Source: Bradyrhizobium diazoefficiens
GTDB taxonomy: Bacteria > Pseudomonadota > Alphaproteobacteria > Rhizobiales > Xanthobacteraceae
Direction: 5' to 3'
Assembly (NCBI RefSeq): GCF_016616885.1
Contig: NZ_CP067102.1
Coordinates: 3,872,501 to 3,936,500, forward strand
DNA length: 64,000 nt
The notes below the pieces were generated by a model that was not told where the DNA came from, made no database searches, and was given only the letters and a program-made list of their open reading frames with translations. The translations under genes were made by a program, and so were the position numbers. Positions 46,750 to 56,450 of the stretch are shown in pieces (the stretch's first letter is position 1; every line of letters begins with the position of its first letter).

Positions 46750-47592
46750 ATGACGCCCAAGATCATGTCCAAAATCACGCTCGCTCTCGCCGTTGTTACG
46801 CTCGCGTCGTTCGGCCAGACCGCGCTCGCGCAGTCGGAAAAATCCGGGGTCGAGAAGCTCTACATCATGAATTGTGGGGAGGGCGTTGCTGGCGACATCG
46901 GGCGCTGGTCACCCGGGGTGAACGAAGGCCAGTCGATGGACTTCGTCGATACCTGCTATCTCATCAAGCACACTCAGGGCTGGTTCCTATGGGACACCGG
47001 CATTCCCGACGCGGTCGCCGCGATGCCAAACGGGCTTGCGCCTGCCGATCCAAAGGCGGTGACCTGGAAGCGGCCGAAGACGCTCGCGTCGCAGCTCGAG
47101 CAGATCGGCGTCAAGCCCGCTGACATCAAGGCGATGGGCGTCTCCCACACCCACCCCGATCACATCGGCAATGTCGAGATGTTCCCGCAGGCCACGCTCT
47201 ATGTGCAGAAGGCCGAATATGACTGGCCCGGTGCGAACAACGAGCCGCGCTTCAAGCCCTCGCATCCTGTCGAGCTGCTGTCGGGCGACAAGGACGTGTT
47301 CGGCGATGGCAGCCTGACGATCCTGTCGACGCCCGGCCACACGCCGGGGCACCAGTCGTTGCTGGTGAAATTGCCGAAGACCGGCGCGGTCGTGCTGTCC
47401 GGCGACGCCGTTCACTTCAAGAACAATTGGGACAACCGGCGCGTTCCCGTCAACAATGTCAGCAAGGACCAGTCGCTCGCCTCGATGCAGAAGATTGCGG
47501 ACACGCTGACCAAGGAGAAAGCGCAGCTCTGGATCAACCACGACAAGGCGCAGCGCGACAGCCAGAAGATGTCGCCGGAGTTTTACGAGTAG
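46750..47592 (+). CDS. Metallo-beta-lactamase fold hydrolase (lactonase-like), exported
   Basis: From the ATG at 46750, which has a GGGAGGA ribosome site, the product is 280 aa with a signal peptide cut near ALAQ-SEK (residue 27). The zinc motif HTHPDH (residues 133-138) and later GHTPGHQSLL and SGDAVHF mark the MBL fold. General layout and IKHTQGWFLWDTG resemble N-acyl homoserine lactonases of the AttM/AiiA type, but those are usually cytoplasmic, so this one may act on an extracellular lactone or another ester. It faces away from the chromate pair across a 240-nt gap. Confidence 0.85.
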   Translation: MTPKIMSKITLALAVVTLASFGQTALAQSEKSGVEKLYIMNCGEGVAGDIGRWSPGVNEGQSMDFVDTCYLIKHTQGWFLWDTGIPDAVAAMPNGLAPADPKAVTWKRPKTLASQLEQIGVKPADIKAMGVSHTHPDHIGNVEMFPQATLYVQKAEYDWPGANNEPRFKPSHPVELLSGDKDVFGDGSLTILSTPGHTPGHQSLLVKLPKTGAVVLSGDAVHFKNNWDNRRVPVNNVSKDQSLASMQKIADTLTKEKAQLWINHDKAQRDSQKMSPEFYE

Positions 47593-47624
47593 GCCGTGAA
47601 CTCATAATCCAGGAACGCTTAGCT

Positions 47625-48266
47625 ATGCTCACCGTCTATGGCGAAGGCCGTGGCTTCCGTGTTATTTGGCTGCTTGAGGAATTAGGATTGGCTTATCGGC
47701 TGCGCCCGGTCGATCTGTTGGCAGTCGAGAATGATCGCGATTTCCTCGCGATCAACCCCGCTGGCTTCATTCCCGCACTACAGGACGGCGAGACGATCAT
47801 GGTCGAATCGATCGCGATTCTCGAGTACCTGCTCGCCCGCCACGGCTCAAATTCGCTTGCCGTCGCTCCGGACGATCCCGCCTTCGCTTCCTATCTGCAA
47901 TTTCTCCACTTAGGCGAGGCCGGGCTCGCCGGGCCCATGAACGCCGTCTTCGTCGGTCGCGAGCTGGCGCCCGAAACCGAGCGCCATGCCCGGGTTACCG
48001 GCTGGGCACTCGAGACCTTCAAGAGCCGGCTGGGGTTGGTCATCCGCCGCCTCGCGGAGTGCCCCTATCTCGCCGGCGACCGATTCACTGCTGCCGATAT
48101 CTCGGTGAGCTACGCCCTCCTGCTTGGCCTGCGAACCGGCAACTACGTCCCCGGTTCACCCGAGCGGGACTATCTCGCCCGCACGACGGCACGCCCGGCC
48201 TACGCCCGAGCGATGGAAAGCTGTCAGGCCACCAAGGCTTGGGCGGCGCGATCACCGGGATTGTAG
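47625..48266 (+). CDS. Glutathione S-transferase
   Basis: Two-domain GST of 213 aa. The N-terminal thioredoxin fold contains INPAGFIPALQDGETIMVESIAILEYL, the glutathione-binding loop with the conserved cis-Pro and the ES pair. The all-helical C-terminal domain has LAGDRFTAADISVSYAL, the N-capping box of the family. No Tyr or Cys stands in the usual N-terminal catalytic place, so Ser-type or non-classical activity is likely. It is 32 nt downstream of the MBL gene and may be cotranscribed; a joint detoxification role is inferred. Confidence 0.87.
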   Translation: MLTVYGEGRGFRVIWLLEELGLAYRLRPVDLLAVENDRDFLAINPAGFIPALQDGETIMVESIAILEYLLARHGSNSLAVAPDDPAFASYLQFLHLGEAGLAGPMNAVFVGRELAPETERHARVTGWALETFKSRLGLVIRRLAECPYLAGDRFTAADISVSYALLLGLRTGNYVPGSPERDYLARTTARPAYARAMESCQATKAWAARSPGL

Positions 48267-48375
48267 TGCTCGCTTCATCAGAGAGGCCGGCCGAGCGCCG
48301 GCACTCCTGTTGCCACTGTGGTGGCAGCAGGGTTGTGCTAGGCGCCTGCAAAGGCTCCGGGATGGGAGGCGAAAA

Positions 48376-49254
48376 GTGGGGGAGTGCCTCGGGGTCGCGA
48401 TCGCGCTGGCATCGAGCAGCATCGGCGGCACCGCCGCCGCGATCACCCGTTATCTCGTCGTCGGCGCCGATCCGGTCATGCTCGCGATCCTGCGCTGGGG
48501 GATCGGTTTCCTTTGCCTGCTGCCGTGCGCGGTGCTGCTTCGCGCGCGCTGGCCGCAGCGGTCGGACTGGCCGGCCGTGATGGTGCTCGGCATCTGCTTC
48601 TTCGGCCTGTTCTTCATCCTCTACAACATCGCAGTCTCCTACACGACCGCCGCGCGCGCGAGTCTCGCGCTGGCAACGCTGCCGCTTCACACCATGGTCG
48701 TCGGTGCGATCCTCGGCGTGGAACGGCTGACAGCGCGCAAGATCGCGGGCGTCGGCATTGCCGTACTCGGCGTGGCTGCGGCGTTAGCGGCAGGCCTCGC
48801 GCAGAGCCCGCCGGGCGCGTGGCGCGGCGAGCTGATCATGACCGGCGCGGTGTTCTGCATGGCGTTCTACAACGTGCTGTCGCGGCCGCTGATGCAGCGC
48901 TCCAGCGCGCTCGGCTTTCTCACCGTGGGCATGGGCGCGGGCGCCTTGGTGCTGGTGCTCGTGGGTTTCGCGAAGGGTAGCTTCGCCGCTCTCGCGCACT
49001 TCACCACGGCGCAGTGGATTGCCGGGCTCTATCTCGGGGCCGGCGGTGGTGCGCTCGCCTTCATCCTCTGGGTCATGGCGCTGGCGCGCGCGACGCCGAC
49101 CCGGGTCGCCAACACGATGACGGTCAATCCGATTGCGGCAACCTTGCTGGCGGCACTGCTGATCGGGGAGCCGATCACGCCAAATCTCCTGATCGGGCTG
49201 GTTGCCGTGTTCGCCGGGATCTGGATCGCGACCGGCGAGGCGAAGCCGGCCTAG
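48376..49254 (+). CDS. EamA/DMT family transporter
   Basis: Membrane protein of 292 aa with ten predicted helices in two EamA repeats; the second begins near GELIMTGAVFCMAFYNVLSRP. Members export amino acids, metabolites or drugs. The start chosen is a GTG at 48376 preceded by GGGAGGCG; the in-frame region upstream overlaps the GST tail and is not supported. Its stop overlaps the end of the convergent small gene by 4 nt. Confidence 0.85.
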   Translation: MGECLGVAIALASSSIGGTAAAITRYLVVGADPVMLAILRWGIGFLCLLPCAVLLRARWPQRSDWPAVMVLGICFFGLFFILYNIAVSYTTAARASLALATLPLHTMVVGAILGVERLTARKIAGVGIAVLGVAAALAAGLAQSPPGAWRGELIMTGAVFCMAFYNVLSRPLMQRSSALGFLTVGMGAGALVLVLVGFAKGSFAALAHFTTAQWIAGLYLGAGGGALAFILWVMALARATPTRVANTMTVNPIAATLLAALLIGEPITPNLLIGLVAVFAGIWIATGEAKPA

Positions 49255-49442
49255 CTCTTGGGCGCGGTGACCATCGGCGGGCTCGCGTTCGGCGCATTTT
49301 TCGGCTTCAGGGTGCCGGAATAGAACGAGAGCAGCCACACCAGCAGGACGGCGAGGAGATAGACGCCCCAGGCCTGCGGCGGCGTTATGGCCCAGCCCAG
49401 GAGACCTTTGAACGTGCGGGGCGGGCTTTTGTCTTCGGTCAT
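49251..49442 (-). CDS. Small membrane protein (63 aa)
   Basis: The product begins MTEDKSPPRTFKGLLGWAIT and has a single membrane helix, about residues 25-43 (VYLLAVLLVWLLSFYSG), with a Pro/Asn/Ala-rich periplasmic tail. It could be an accessory subunit or regulator of a membrane complex, but no partner is evident. It is convergent with the EamA gene and lies 31 nt downstream of the MFS gene on the same strand. Confidence 0.6.
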   Translation of the reverse strand: MTEDKSPPRTFKGLLGWAITPPQAWGVYLLAVLLVWLLSFYSGTLKPKNAPNASPPMVTAPKS

Positions 49443-49473
49443 GCCGCGCTTGTGCGCGAAAGCGCAGGCACGG

Positions 49474-50631
49474 TCAATCCGGCCGCGGCGCCGCGCGGAT
49501 CAGGAACAGCGCGGCCAGCGCCGAGAGGCTAAGGGCGGACGAGACCATCAGCACCTTGGCACCCATGACGTCGATCAGCAGGCCGAAGGCCAACGGCGCC
49601 ACCGCCTGCGCCATCCGCGCCGGCGCGCCGATGATGCCGAGGCGATAGCCGAAATCCTTCGGACCGAAGATCGAGAGCGGCAGCGTTCCGCGCGCAATCG
49701 TCAAAATGCCGTTGCCGGAGCCGTGCAGCAGCGCAAAGGCGCTTGCGGCGGGGGCGCCGAAGATGGCGACGACGGCAGCTCCGATCGGGTGGGTGAGGCA
49801 GGCGAGCCGGGTCGACCACAGCGGATGGAAGCGGGAGAGAACACTCGCTTCGAGAATGCGCGCGATCACCTGCGCCGGGCCGATCAGCGCGCCGGCTGCG
49901 ATCGCCTCGACATGTGTCGCGCCCGTTGCCTCGAGAATGCGCGGGAAATGCACGGCCATGGCGCCGGTAACGGTCCAGACCGCGGCAAAGACGAAGGCGA
50001 GCAGGATCATGGTCCGGTCGAGCGGGAGGTGCGGCTTCTCCGCCGTCGCGGCGGCCTGCTTGGCGCCCTTGATCGCCGGCAGCATGAAGAAATTGAGAGG
50101 CAGGCCGATCAGGATGTTGGCGGCGGCCCAGGCGAAGCAGGTCTCGCGCCAACCGAAATGAGCGAGCCCCCAGGCGGTGAGCGGCCAGCCAACGGTCGAG
50201 GCAAAGCCCGCCATCAACGTGATGCCGGTGATCGAGCCGCGAGCTTGGGTGCCATAGATGCGGCCAAGCGCAGCGAAGGCGGCATCATAGAGCCCCATCG
50301 CCATGCCGATGCCGAGCACGAGCCAGGCGAACGCCATCACGGCTACGGATTGCGAGAAACCGAGCAGGACGAGGCCAGCGGCAATGGTCAGGTTCGAGGC
50401 TGACAGCACCTGTCGCCCGCCGACGAGATCGATTTGCCGCCCGATGCGCGGCCCCAGCATTGCGGAGATCACGAGCGAGGCCGAGAACGCGCCAAAGATC
50501 CAGTTGGTGGAGATGCCGAGGTCGCGCGCCATGGGATCGGCGAGCAGGGCCGGCAAATAATAGCTGGAGGCCCAGGCCAGGGTCTGCGTCGTGCCAAGCG
50601 CCAGGATGATTGGAAGCTGGCGCTGGCTCAT
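49474..50631 (-). CDS. MFS transporter (YbfB/MCT-like)
   Basis: Twelve-helix permease of 385 aa from the ATG at 50631. The opening LPIILALGTTQTLAWASSYYLPALLADPMA and the loop PRIGRQIDLVGGRQVL belong to the monocarboxylate/oxalate-formate type of major facilitator. The substrate cannot be told. The in-frame upstream extension to 50778 has no ribosome site and overlaps the divergent cyclase promoter. Confidence 0.85.
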   Translation of the reverse strand: MSQRQLPIILALGTTQTLAWASSYYLPALLADPMARDLGISTNWIFGAFSASLVISAMLGPRIGRQIDLVGGRQVLSASNLTIAAGLVLLGFSQSVAVMAFAWLVLGIGMAMGLYDAAFAALGRIYGTQARGSITGITLMAGFASTVGWPLTAWGLAHFGWRETCFAWAAANILIGLPLNFFMLPAIKGAKQAAATAEKPHLPLDRTMILLAFVFAAVWTVTGAMAVHFPRILEATGATHVEAIAAGALIGPAQVIARILEASVLSRFHPLWSTRLACLTHPIGAAVVAIFGAPAASAFALLHGSGNGILTIARGTLPLSIFGPKDFGYRLGIIGAPARMAQAVAPLAFGLLIDVMGAKVLMVSSALSLSALAALFLIRAAPRPD

Positions 50632-50786
50632 GTCGCCGTTTGTCTGGTCGGCAGTGTCATCACTTGCATTTGCGGCCCGAGCCGCGTGCGCGTCAACAGC
50701 GTCCTCGACATATTCGACCTGCTGCGAGCGGGAGCCTTGGTTGTGCCCGGCCTTTCGCTCGTCACGAATGCACGCCATATTGGCGT

Positions 50787-52046
50787 ATGCAATTAACCTC
50801 GCGCCTTGCGCTGATGAACTGGCTGGCCGGCCAGGGGCTCACCGGCCTGCCCGAACCCGAGCTGCTGCGCGGCTTCTGCGAGCGCTGCCGCGCCGAGGGG
50901 CTGGAACTCTCGCGCGGGCTCGTCGTCATCGATACGCTGCATCCGATCTACGAGGGCCGCGCCTTCCGCTGGAGCGATACGCCGACCAACGAGAGCGACG
51001 TCGTCGAATACGGCTCGACGGCTGAGGGCGACGCGGCCAAGAACTGGCGCCGCTCGGTGTTCTATCATTTGCTCGAGCATGGCCACGACGAGATGGTGAT
51101 CGACCTCGCCGACGCGCCCTCGCTCGATTTCTCGCAAATCGGCGACCTCGCCGAAACGGGTCACCGCCATTTCCTGGCTTTCGTGCATCGTTTCGGCGAG
51201 ACCGGAGCGCTCGGGCAGATGGACTGCCTCTACTCCTACTGGACGACGCGACGCGACGATGGCTTTACGGAAGCCGAGCTCGCCGCGCTGCGCGATCTCG
51301 TTCCGGTGCTGGGACTCGCGATCAAGTCGGCGCAGCAGGTCGACATTGTTCGGACGCTGGGGCGCGTCTATCTCGGGCGCGACGCCTCAGAGCAGGTCCT
51401 GCGCGGGCGTATCTCGCGCGGCGTCACCGAGCGCATCAGTGCCGTGCTCTGGTATTCGGATCTGCGCGGCTCGACCGGGATTAGCGAGAGCATCGGCCCG
51501 GACGAGATCATCCCGTTCCTCAACGATTATGCCCAGGCCGTGATCGACGCGATCCACGATGGCGGGGGCGACGTGCTGAAGCTGATCGGCGACGGCGTGC
51601 TTGCGATGTTCTGGGGTGAAGATATGGCGGATGCGCGGCGGGCCGCGTTACGGGCCGAGCACCTGTTCCGCAAGAATGTCGCGGCGCTGAATGCACGCCG
51701 GGCGGCGGAGGGCCGTCCGACGACATCAGCCTATATCGGCCTGCATGTCGGCGAGGTCTTTTACGGCAATATCGGCAGCGAGGACCGGCTCGATTTCACC
51801 GTGGTCGGTCCGACCGTGAACGAGGTCAGCCGCATCGCCTCGATGAGCCGCTCGGTCGATCGCGAGCTGCTGGCGTCGGCGGAATTCTACAAGGGCCTGG
51901 ACGCTTCCGGCCGCCGCTATCTCGTCTCCACCGGCCGCTATGCGCTGCGCGGCATCGGCCGCGCGCAGGACCTCTACACGCTCGATCCCGAAGTCGAAGC
52001 GAGCGAACCGATGACGGGGAGCTACGAGCGATATCTGGCGAGTTAG
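50787..52046 (+). CDS. Class III adenylate/guanylate cyclase with novel N-terminal half
   Basis: Protein of 419 aa. The C-terminal cyclase domain (residues 215-400) has all needed residues: metal Asp225 in YSDLRGSTG and Asp269 in KLIGDGVLAMFWG, Lys265 for the base, and transition-state Asn345 and Arg349 in GPTVNEVSRIA. The N-terminal 210 residues are not a transmembrane or GAF domain I recognise; they contain YGSTAEGDAAKNWRRSVFYH and a helical linker. I recall this layout in other rhizobial cyclases. It probably makes cAMP. Divergent from an MFS gene. Confidence 0.9.
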   Translation: MQLTSRLALMNWLAGQGLTGLPEPELLRGFCERCRAEGLELSRGLVVIDTLHPIYEGRAFRWSDTPTNESDVVEYGSTAEGDAAKNWRRSVFYHLLEHGHDEMVIDLADAPSLDFSQIGDLAETGHRHFLAFVHRFGETGALGQMDCLYSYWTTRRDDGFTEAELAALRDLVPVLGLAIKSAQQVDIVRTLGRVYLGRDASEQVLRGRISRGVTERISAVLWYSDLRGSTGISESIGPDEIIPFLNDYAQAVIDAIHDGGGDVLKLIGDGVLAMFWGEDMADARRAALRAEHLFRKNVAALNARRAAEGRPTTSAYIGLHVGEVFYGNIGSEDRLDFTVVGPTVNEVSRIASMSRSVDRELLASAEFYKGLDASGRRYLVSTGRYALRGIGRAQDLYTLDPEVEASEPMTGSYERYLAS

Positions 52047-53291
52047 TTAGCACCGCGCCGGCACTTCGTCCCCCACCATGGCCGGCTGCCGATCCAGCGC
52101 CACCGCGGGCGAGAGCCAGATGATCAGCGCCTGCACGCCGAACACGGCGGCTGCGAAATAGAGGCACGCTTCCGCGCTGTAAAGGCCGCCGACGATGGCT
52201 CCCAGCGCCGAGCCGAGCGGGCGGGCGCCGTAGCTCATGATGTTGATCGCGGAGACGCGCCCCAGCAGCCGCGGCGGCGTCACCGACTGGCGCAATGTCG
52301 TGGTCGAGATCACCCACAGGATCGGGCCGAGGCCGAGCAGGAAGAAGCTGAGACCCGCGAGCCACGGCGATGGCACCAGCACCGTCAGCGCCATCACGAC
52401 CGCGGCGACGAAGCCGGTGACCGGGCCGAGGCCGACCACGATGCCGAACGCGATGCGCTTCATCACGCGCGTGGCGAACAGCGCGCCGATCACCATGCCG
52501 ACGCCGTACATCGTCAGCACGGTGCCGACACCGGCGGCGGTCAGGCCGAGATGGCGCACCGCGTAAGGCACGAACACCGCGATCTGCAGGAACCAGCCGG
52601 TGTTGAAGATGAACTGGGTGATGAACACCGGCCGCAGCAGCGGATGGTGGAAGACAAAGGCCGCGCCCTCGCGGATGTCCTGGAACGGATGGCGCCGCGG
52701 CGCGGGCGTCCGCGCCGGCTCGTAGATGCCGGAGAGCAACACCACGGCGATGGCCGAGAGCGCCGCGGCAAAGCCGAAGGCCGGGCTCGCGCCCCACCAG
52801 CCGACCAGCGCGCCGCCGAGCGCAGGGCCGCTGGCAAAGGCGATGGTGCGGGCAAGCTCGATCCGGGCATTGGCGGCCGGCAACAGCTCCGCGCTCACCA
52901 GTGAGGGCACCAGCGCCGGCGCGGCGACGCTGTAGACCACGGTGCCGCAGACGGCGGCAAAGCCGAGCAGCGCCAGCAGCGGCAGATTGAGCGTCCCGAG
53001 TGCGAGCAGCAGCACAATGGTTGCAAGCGCCGCGGCCCGCAGCGCCTCGGCACCCGCCATCAGCGAGCGGCGGGAGATGCGGTCGGCGAGCAGGCCGGCC
53101 GGAATGGCGAACAGGACGAAGGGCAGGGTGAGGGCGGTCTGGAGCAGGCCGGTCTGGCCCTCAGCCACACCCAATGTCAGCACCGCGACGATGGGGGCCG
53201 CAGCCAAGGCGATCTGCTCGGCCGACTGCGCCGCGAGGTTGGACCAGGCCAGGCGGTTGAAGGTGCCGGGGAGGCGAGGCGGATTTGACAT
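52047..53291 (-). CDS. MFS transporter (EntS-like, MFS_3)
   Basis: Twelve-helix permease of 414 aa. LPFVLFAIPAGLLADRISRRSLMAGAE is the conserved A-loop motif of the major facilitator, and the VGLGPVTGFVAAVVMAL central region and overall length match the enterobactin-exporter-like MFS_3 group. Members export siderophores or drugs; no siderophore genes are nearby. Its 3' end touches the cyclase stop without a gap, and it is divergent from mntH. Confidence 0.87.
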   Translation of the reverse strand: MSNPPRLPGTFNRLAWSNLAAQSAEQIALAAAPIVAVLTLGVAEGQTGLLQTALTLPFVLFAIPAGLLADRISRRSLMAGAEALRAAALATIVLLLALGTLNLPLLALLGFAAVCGTVVYSVAAPALVPSLVSAELLPAANARIELARTIAFASGPALGGALVGWWGASPAFGFAAALSAIAVVLLSGIYEPARTPAPRRHPFQDIREGAAFVFHHPLLRPVFITQFIFNTGWFLQIAVFVPYAVRHLGLTAAGVGTVLTMYGVGMVIGALFATRVMKRIAFGIVVGLGPVTGFVAAVVMALTVLVPSPWLAGLSFFLLGLGPILWVISTTTLRQSVTPPRLLGRVSAINIMSYGARPLGSALGAIVGGLYSAEACLYFAAAVFGVQALIIWLSPAVALDRQPAMVGDEVPARC

Positions 53292-53416
53292 GGCGCATTT
53301 CCTGCAAAGTCAGGTTGACGCCAGTATCGACCTCCGGGACGGCCAAACCCACCCGCTTCCCGACAGGGGCAGGGATAAACCAGGGCAGCAATGGGAACCG
53401 ATGCGGCTAGATGCAG

Positions 53417-53433
53417 TTGCAAATGAGTTGCAA
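53417..53433 (+). promoter_or_regulatory. Candidate Mur (Fur-family manganese) operator of mntH
   Basis: TTGCAA at 53417-53422 and TTGCAA at 53428-53433, separated by ATGAG, form a dyad resembling the TGCAA-rich Mur-responsive sequences described for rhizobial manganese genes. It lies 29 nt before the chosen mntH start, and so near the likely promoter. Pattern and gene context both fit repression by manganese-loaded Mur; no regulator gene is in the window. Confidence 0.55.
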
Positions 53434-53461
53434 TAAGCCTCGACATCGGTATTGTGCCAGC

Positions 53462-54826
53462 ATGGATGTCCGATCGCCCGATCTCACCCAAGAACTGGCC
53501 CAGGACGCAGTGGGCTGGCGCAGCGACGCGCCAACGACGAAGAGCCTGGCCGAGGTGAACGCCACGGTCGCCATCCCCGCAGCGGGGGCGTGGTGGCGGC
53601 GGCTGCTGGCCTTTGTCGGCCCGGGCTACATGGTCTCGGTCGGCTACATGGATCCCGGCAACTGGGCGACCGACCTCGCCGGCGGGTCGAAGTTCGGCTA
53701 CACGCTGCTGTCCGTCATCCTGCTCTCGAACCTGATGGCGATCCTGCTGCAGTCATTGGCGGCGCGGCTCGGCATCGTCACCGACCGCGACCTCGCGCAG
53801 GCCTGTCGCGCGAGCTATTCGCCGGCCGTGAACTTCCTGCTTTGGTTGGCTTGCGAAGCGGCGATCATCGCCTGCGATCTCGCCGAGGTGATCGGCACCG
53901 CGATCGCGCTGAAACTGCTGTTCGGCATTCCCCTGATCGGCGGCGCGCTGATCGCCGCGCTCGATGCCTTTCTGCTGCTCATTCTGATGAACCGCGGCTT
54001 CCGCTTCCTGGAGGCCTTCGTCATCGCGCTGCTGGTCGTGATCGCCGTTTGCTTCACGGTCCAGCTTGCCGCGGCAGCGCCGCCGGTTGCCGAGATGCTC
54101 ATGGGATTTGTGCCGAAGACCGAGATCTTCACCAATCCTGAAATGCTCTACATCGCGATCGGCATCATCGGTGCGACGGTGATGCCGCATAATCTCTATC
54201 TGCATTCGTCGATCGTGCAGACGCGCGCCTATGCGCGCAACGACGAGGGGCGGCGCGAAGCGATCAAATGGGCGACGACGGATTCGACTGTCGCGTTGAT
54301 GCTGGCGCTGTTCATCAATGCCGCGATCCTCGTCGTGGCGGCCGCGACCTTCCACAAGAGCGGCCATTCCGACGTCGCCGAGATCGGCCAGGCCTTCGAG
54401 CTGCTCTCGCCGCTGCTCGGCCTCGGCATCGCCTCGACACTGTTCGCGGTGGCGCTGCTCGCGTCAGGCCTGAATTCAACCGTCACGGCGACGCTGGCCG
54501 GCCAGATCGTGATGGAAGGCTTTCTCGACCTGCGCCTGCCCAGCTGGGCGCGCCGCCTGCTCACGCGCGGCATCGCCATCGTTCCGGTGATCGTCGTCAC
54601 CGCGATCTATGGCGAGCGCGGCACGGCGGATTTGCTCGTGTTCAGCCAGGTCGTGCTGTCGATGCAGCTGCCTTTCGCGGTGATCCCGCTGGTCCGCTTC
54701 GTCTCCGACCGCCGCAAGATGGGGCAGTTCGCGATATCGGCTTCGGTCGCCGCGACGGCGTGGATCGTCGCGGGCGTGATCGTGATTCTGAACGTGAAGC
54801 TGCTGGCGGACGCGCTGTTCGGGTGA
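53462..54826 (+). CDS. mntH: Nramp-family manganese/divalent metal transporter MntH
   Basis: Proton-coupled importer of Mn2+ and other divalent ions. The 454-residue protein shows the Nramp metal site: [17 protein letters not shown] in TM1 and the MPHN of TM6 in [14 protein letters not shown]. Eleven or so membrane helices follow the Nramp pattern. The ATG at 53462 is preferred, because an upstream start at 53411 would place the TTGCAA operator inside the gene. In Bradyrhizobium mntH is the major manganese importer and is repressed by Mur, in line with the upstream motif. Confidence 0.94.
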   Translation: MDVRSPDLTQELAQDAVGWRSDAPTTKSLAEVNATVAIPAAGAWWRRLLAFVGPGYMVSVGYMDPGNWATDLAGGSKFGYTLLSVILLSNLMAILLQSLAARLGIVTDRDLAQACRASYSPAVNFLLWLACEAAIIACDLAEVIGTAIALKLLFGIPLIGGALIAALDAFLLLILMNRGFRFLEAFVIALLVVIAVCFTVQLAAAAPPVAEMLMGFVPKTEIFTNPEMLYIAIGIIGATVMPHNLYLHSSIVQTRAYARNDEGRREAIKWATTDSTVALMLALFINAAILVVAAATFHKSGHSDVAEIGQAFELLSPLLGLGIASTLFAVALLASGLNSTVTATLAGQIVMEGFLDLRLPSWARRLLTRGIAIVPVIVVTAIYGERGTADLLVFSQVVLSMQLPFAVIPLVRFVSDRRKMGQFAISASVAATAWIVAGVIVILNVKLLADALFG

Positions 54827-54831
54827 CCGCG

Positions 54832-55608
54832 CTAATCCTGCGGCTCGGACGCCGCATCACCCTGTGCGTCGACGCGCAGCCAGCCTGATGGCGCGAGGCG
54901 CTGCTGCGGCAGGAAGCGGGCCTTGTAGTCCATCTTCTTCGAGCCTTCGATCCAGTAGCCGAGATAGACGTAGGGCAGGCCTTGCCGGCGGGCGCGCGCG
55001 ATGTGGTCGAGGATCATGAAAGTGCCCATCGATCGGCTGACCTGGCCCGGCTCGAAGAACGAATAGACCATCGACAGGCCGTCGCTGAGCACGTCGGTCA
55101 ACGCGACCGCGATCAGCTCCTCGCCGCGGCCGGTGATGCCGCTGTCGGGGCCGCGCTTGCGATACTCGATGATCCGGGTCTCGACATGGCTGTCCTCGAC
55201 CATCATGGCGTAGTCGAGCACGGTCATGTCGGCCATGCCGCCGTGGCGGTGACGGGCGTCGAGATAGGCGCGGAACACCGAATATTGCTCCGAGGTCGGC
55301 ACCGCGCTGCGCTGCTCGCCGATGATGTCGGCATTGCGCGCCATCACCTTGCGGAAGTTGCGGGAGGGGCGGAACTCGTTGGCGATCACCCGGACGGAGA
55401 CGCAGGCCCGGCACTGGTCACAGGCCGGCCGGTAGGCGATCGACTGGCTGCGGCGGAACCCGCCATGGGTCAGGAGGTCGTTGAGGTCGCCGGCGCGATC
55501 ACCCACGAGGTGCGTGAACACCTTGCGCTCGTGCCGGCCTGGCAGATACGGGCAGGGGGACGGCGCCGTGAGGTAAAACTGTGGGGTGTCGCGCGAGTGT
55601 TGGGTCAA
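54832..55608 (-). CDS. bpt: Aspartate/glutamate leucyltransferase Bpt
   Basis: Bpt adds Leu from Leu-tRNA to proteins with N-terminal Asp or Glu, marking them for ClpS/ClpAP (bacterial N-end rule). The 258-residue protein has the paired cysteine motif [25 protein letters not shown] near the N-terminus, and [21 protein letters not shown] in the catalytic GNAT fold. Its ATE1-like N-terminal domain rather than an Aat fold gives the Bpt assignment. Convergent with mntH (5-nt gap). Confidence 0.95.
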   Translation of the reverse strand: MTQHSRDTPQFYLTAPSPCPYLPGRHERKVFTHLVGDRAGDLNDLLTHGGFRRSQSIAYRPACDQCRACVSVRVIANEFRPSRNFRKVMARNADIIGEQRSAVPTSEQYSVFRAYLDARHRHGGMADMTVLDYAMMVEDSHVETRIIEYRKRGPDSGITGRGEELIAVALTDVLSDGLSMVYSFFEPGQVSRSMGTFMILDHIARARRQGLPYVYLGYWIEGSKKMDYKARFLPQQRLAPSGWLRVDAQGDAASEPQD

Positions 55609-55762
55609 GGGACGTCGTGGGCCTCCGAACTGAGTATCAGCATCGCGCTACGAAAGCCCCCGGTCAATCGGTCCGCTTGGCAGGTCAGATCAGTCAGCTT
55701 AGCGGATCCTGGTTAGTAGGTCCTTGCCGTCTGCGGCACCGGCGCGCGAACGGAATTGTTGA

Positions 55763-56254
55763 TCACGACCGTTCCCAGCACGAAATCGTGCAACAGGCGC
55801 CGGCGGCCGTGAACAGGCCGACCAGCACGACGAACGGCGACAGGAACGAGACCGTCACCCAGAACAGCACGGCATGGGTGGCGCCGAGGACAAAGTAGCC
55901 GGGCGCGCCGTACCAGGTGCGCAACTCGAGATCCATGATCCGCATCCCGATCGTCGCGGACGAAGGGCCGCCGATGCAGGCGCCGTAATAGACGATGGCC
56001 CAGATCACGGAGGCCGGCCAGGCCAGCCAGAACAGCGCCCAGCCGATGCCGAGCGTCACCACGCCGAACAAGGCGATGAAGATGTAGCCGAGGATGACGG
56101 GAACGGAGATCACGACCATGTCGATCAGGAATGCGAACACGCGCCGCGTCGCGACGCCGCGGAACAGTTCCGGATGCTGGTAGGGATCGTAGGCGTGAGC
56201 CGCGCCGTCACTGCGCCAGGCGCCGCTGTCATTTGGCGAACCCGAATAAGACAT
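55763..56254 (-). CDS. RDD family membrane protein
   Basis: Protein of 163 aa with three membrane helices: FAFLIDMVVISVPVILGYIFIALFG, a GWALFWLAWPASVIWAIVYY helix and VLGATHAVLFWVTVSFLSPF. The R-x-D and later GMRIMDLELR motifs around helix one and two define the RDD family, found in small accessory or transporter-like proteins. Its N-terminus is hydrophilic and Gly/Ser/Asp-rich. Function is unknown; it precedes bpt on the same strand after a 154-nt gap. Confidence 0.82.
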   Translation of the reverse strand: MSYSGSPNDSGAWRSDGAAHAYDPYQHPELFRGVATRRVFAFLIDMVVISVPVILGYIFIALFGVVTLGIGWALFWLAWPASVIWAIVYYGACIGGPSSATIGMRIMDLELRTWYGAPGYFVLGATHAVLFWVTVSFLSPFVVLVGLFTAAGACCTISCWERS

Positions 56255-56450
56255 GAGCTTCCCTTCCACTTACGGACATCTCACCCGCAGCACATGGGAA
56301 CCCTGCGACCGCACGCCAAGGCTGCTGGTGCATCAACACCGCAAAATATTCCGGCGATTCGGCGGCCGAGCGCTTGTGCGGTCCGTGATTTGCACCATGC
56401 TGCGGCCGGGGCCGAGATCGCAAATTTCTGTCCCCCGAAAGGAACATTTC

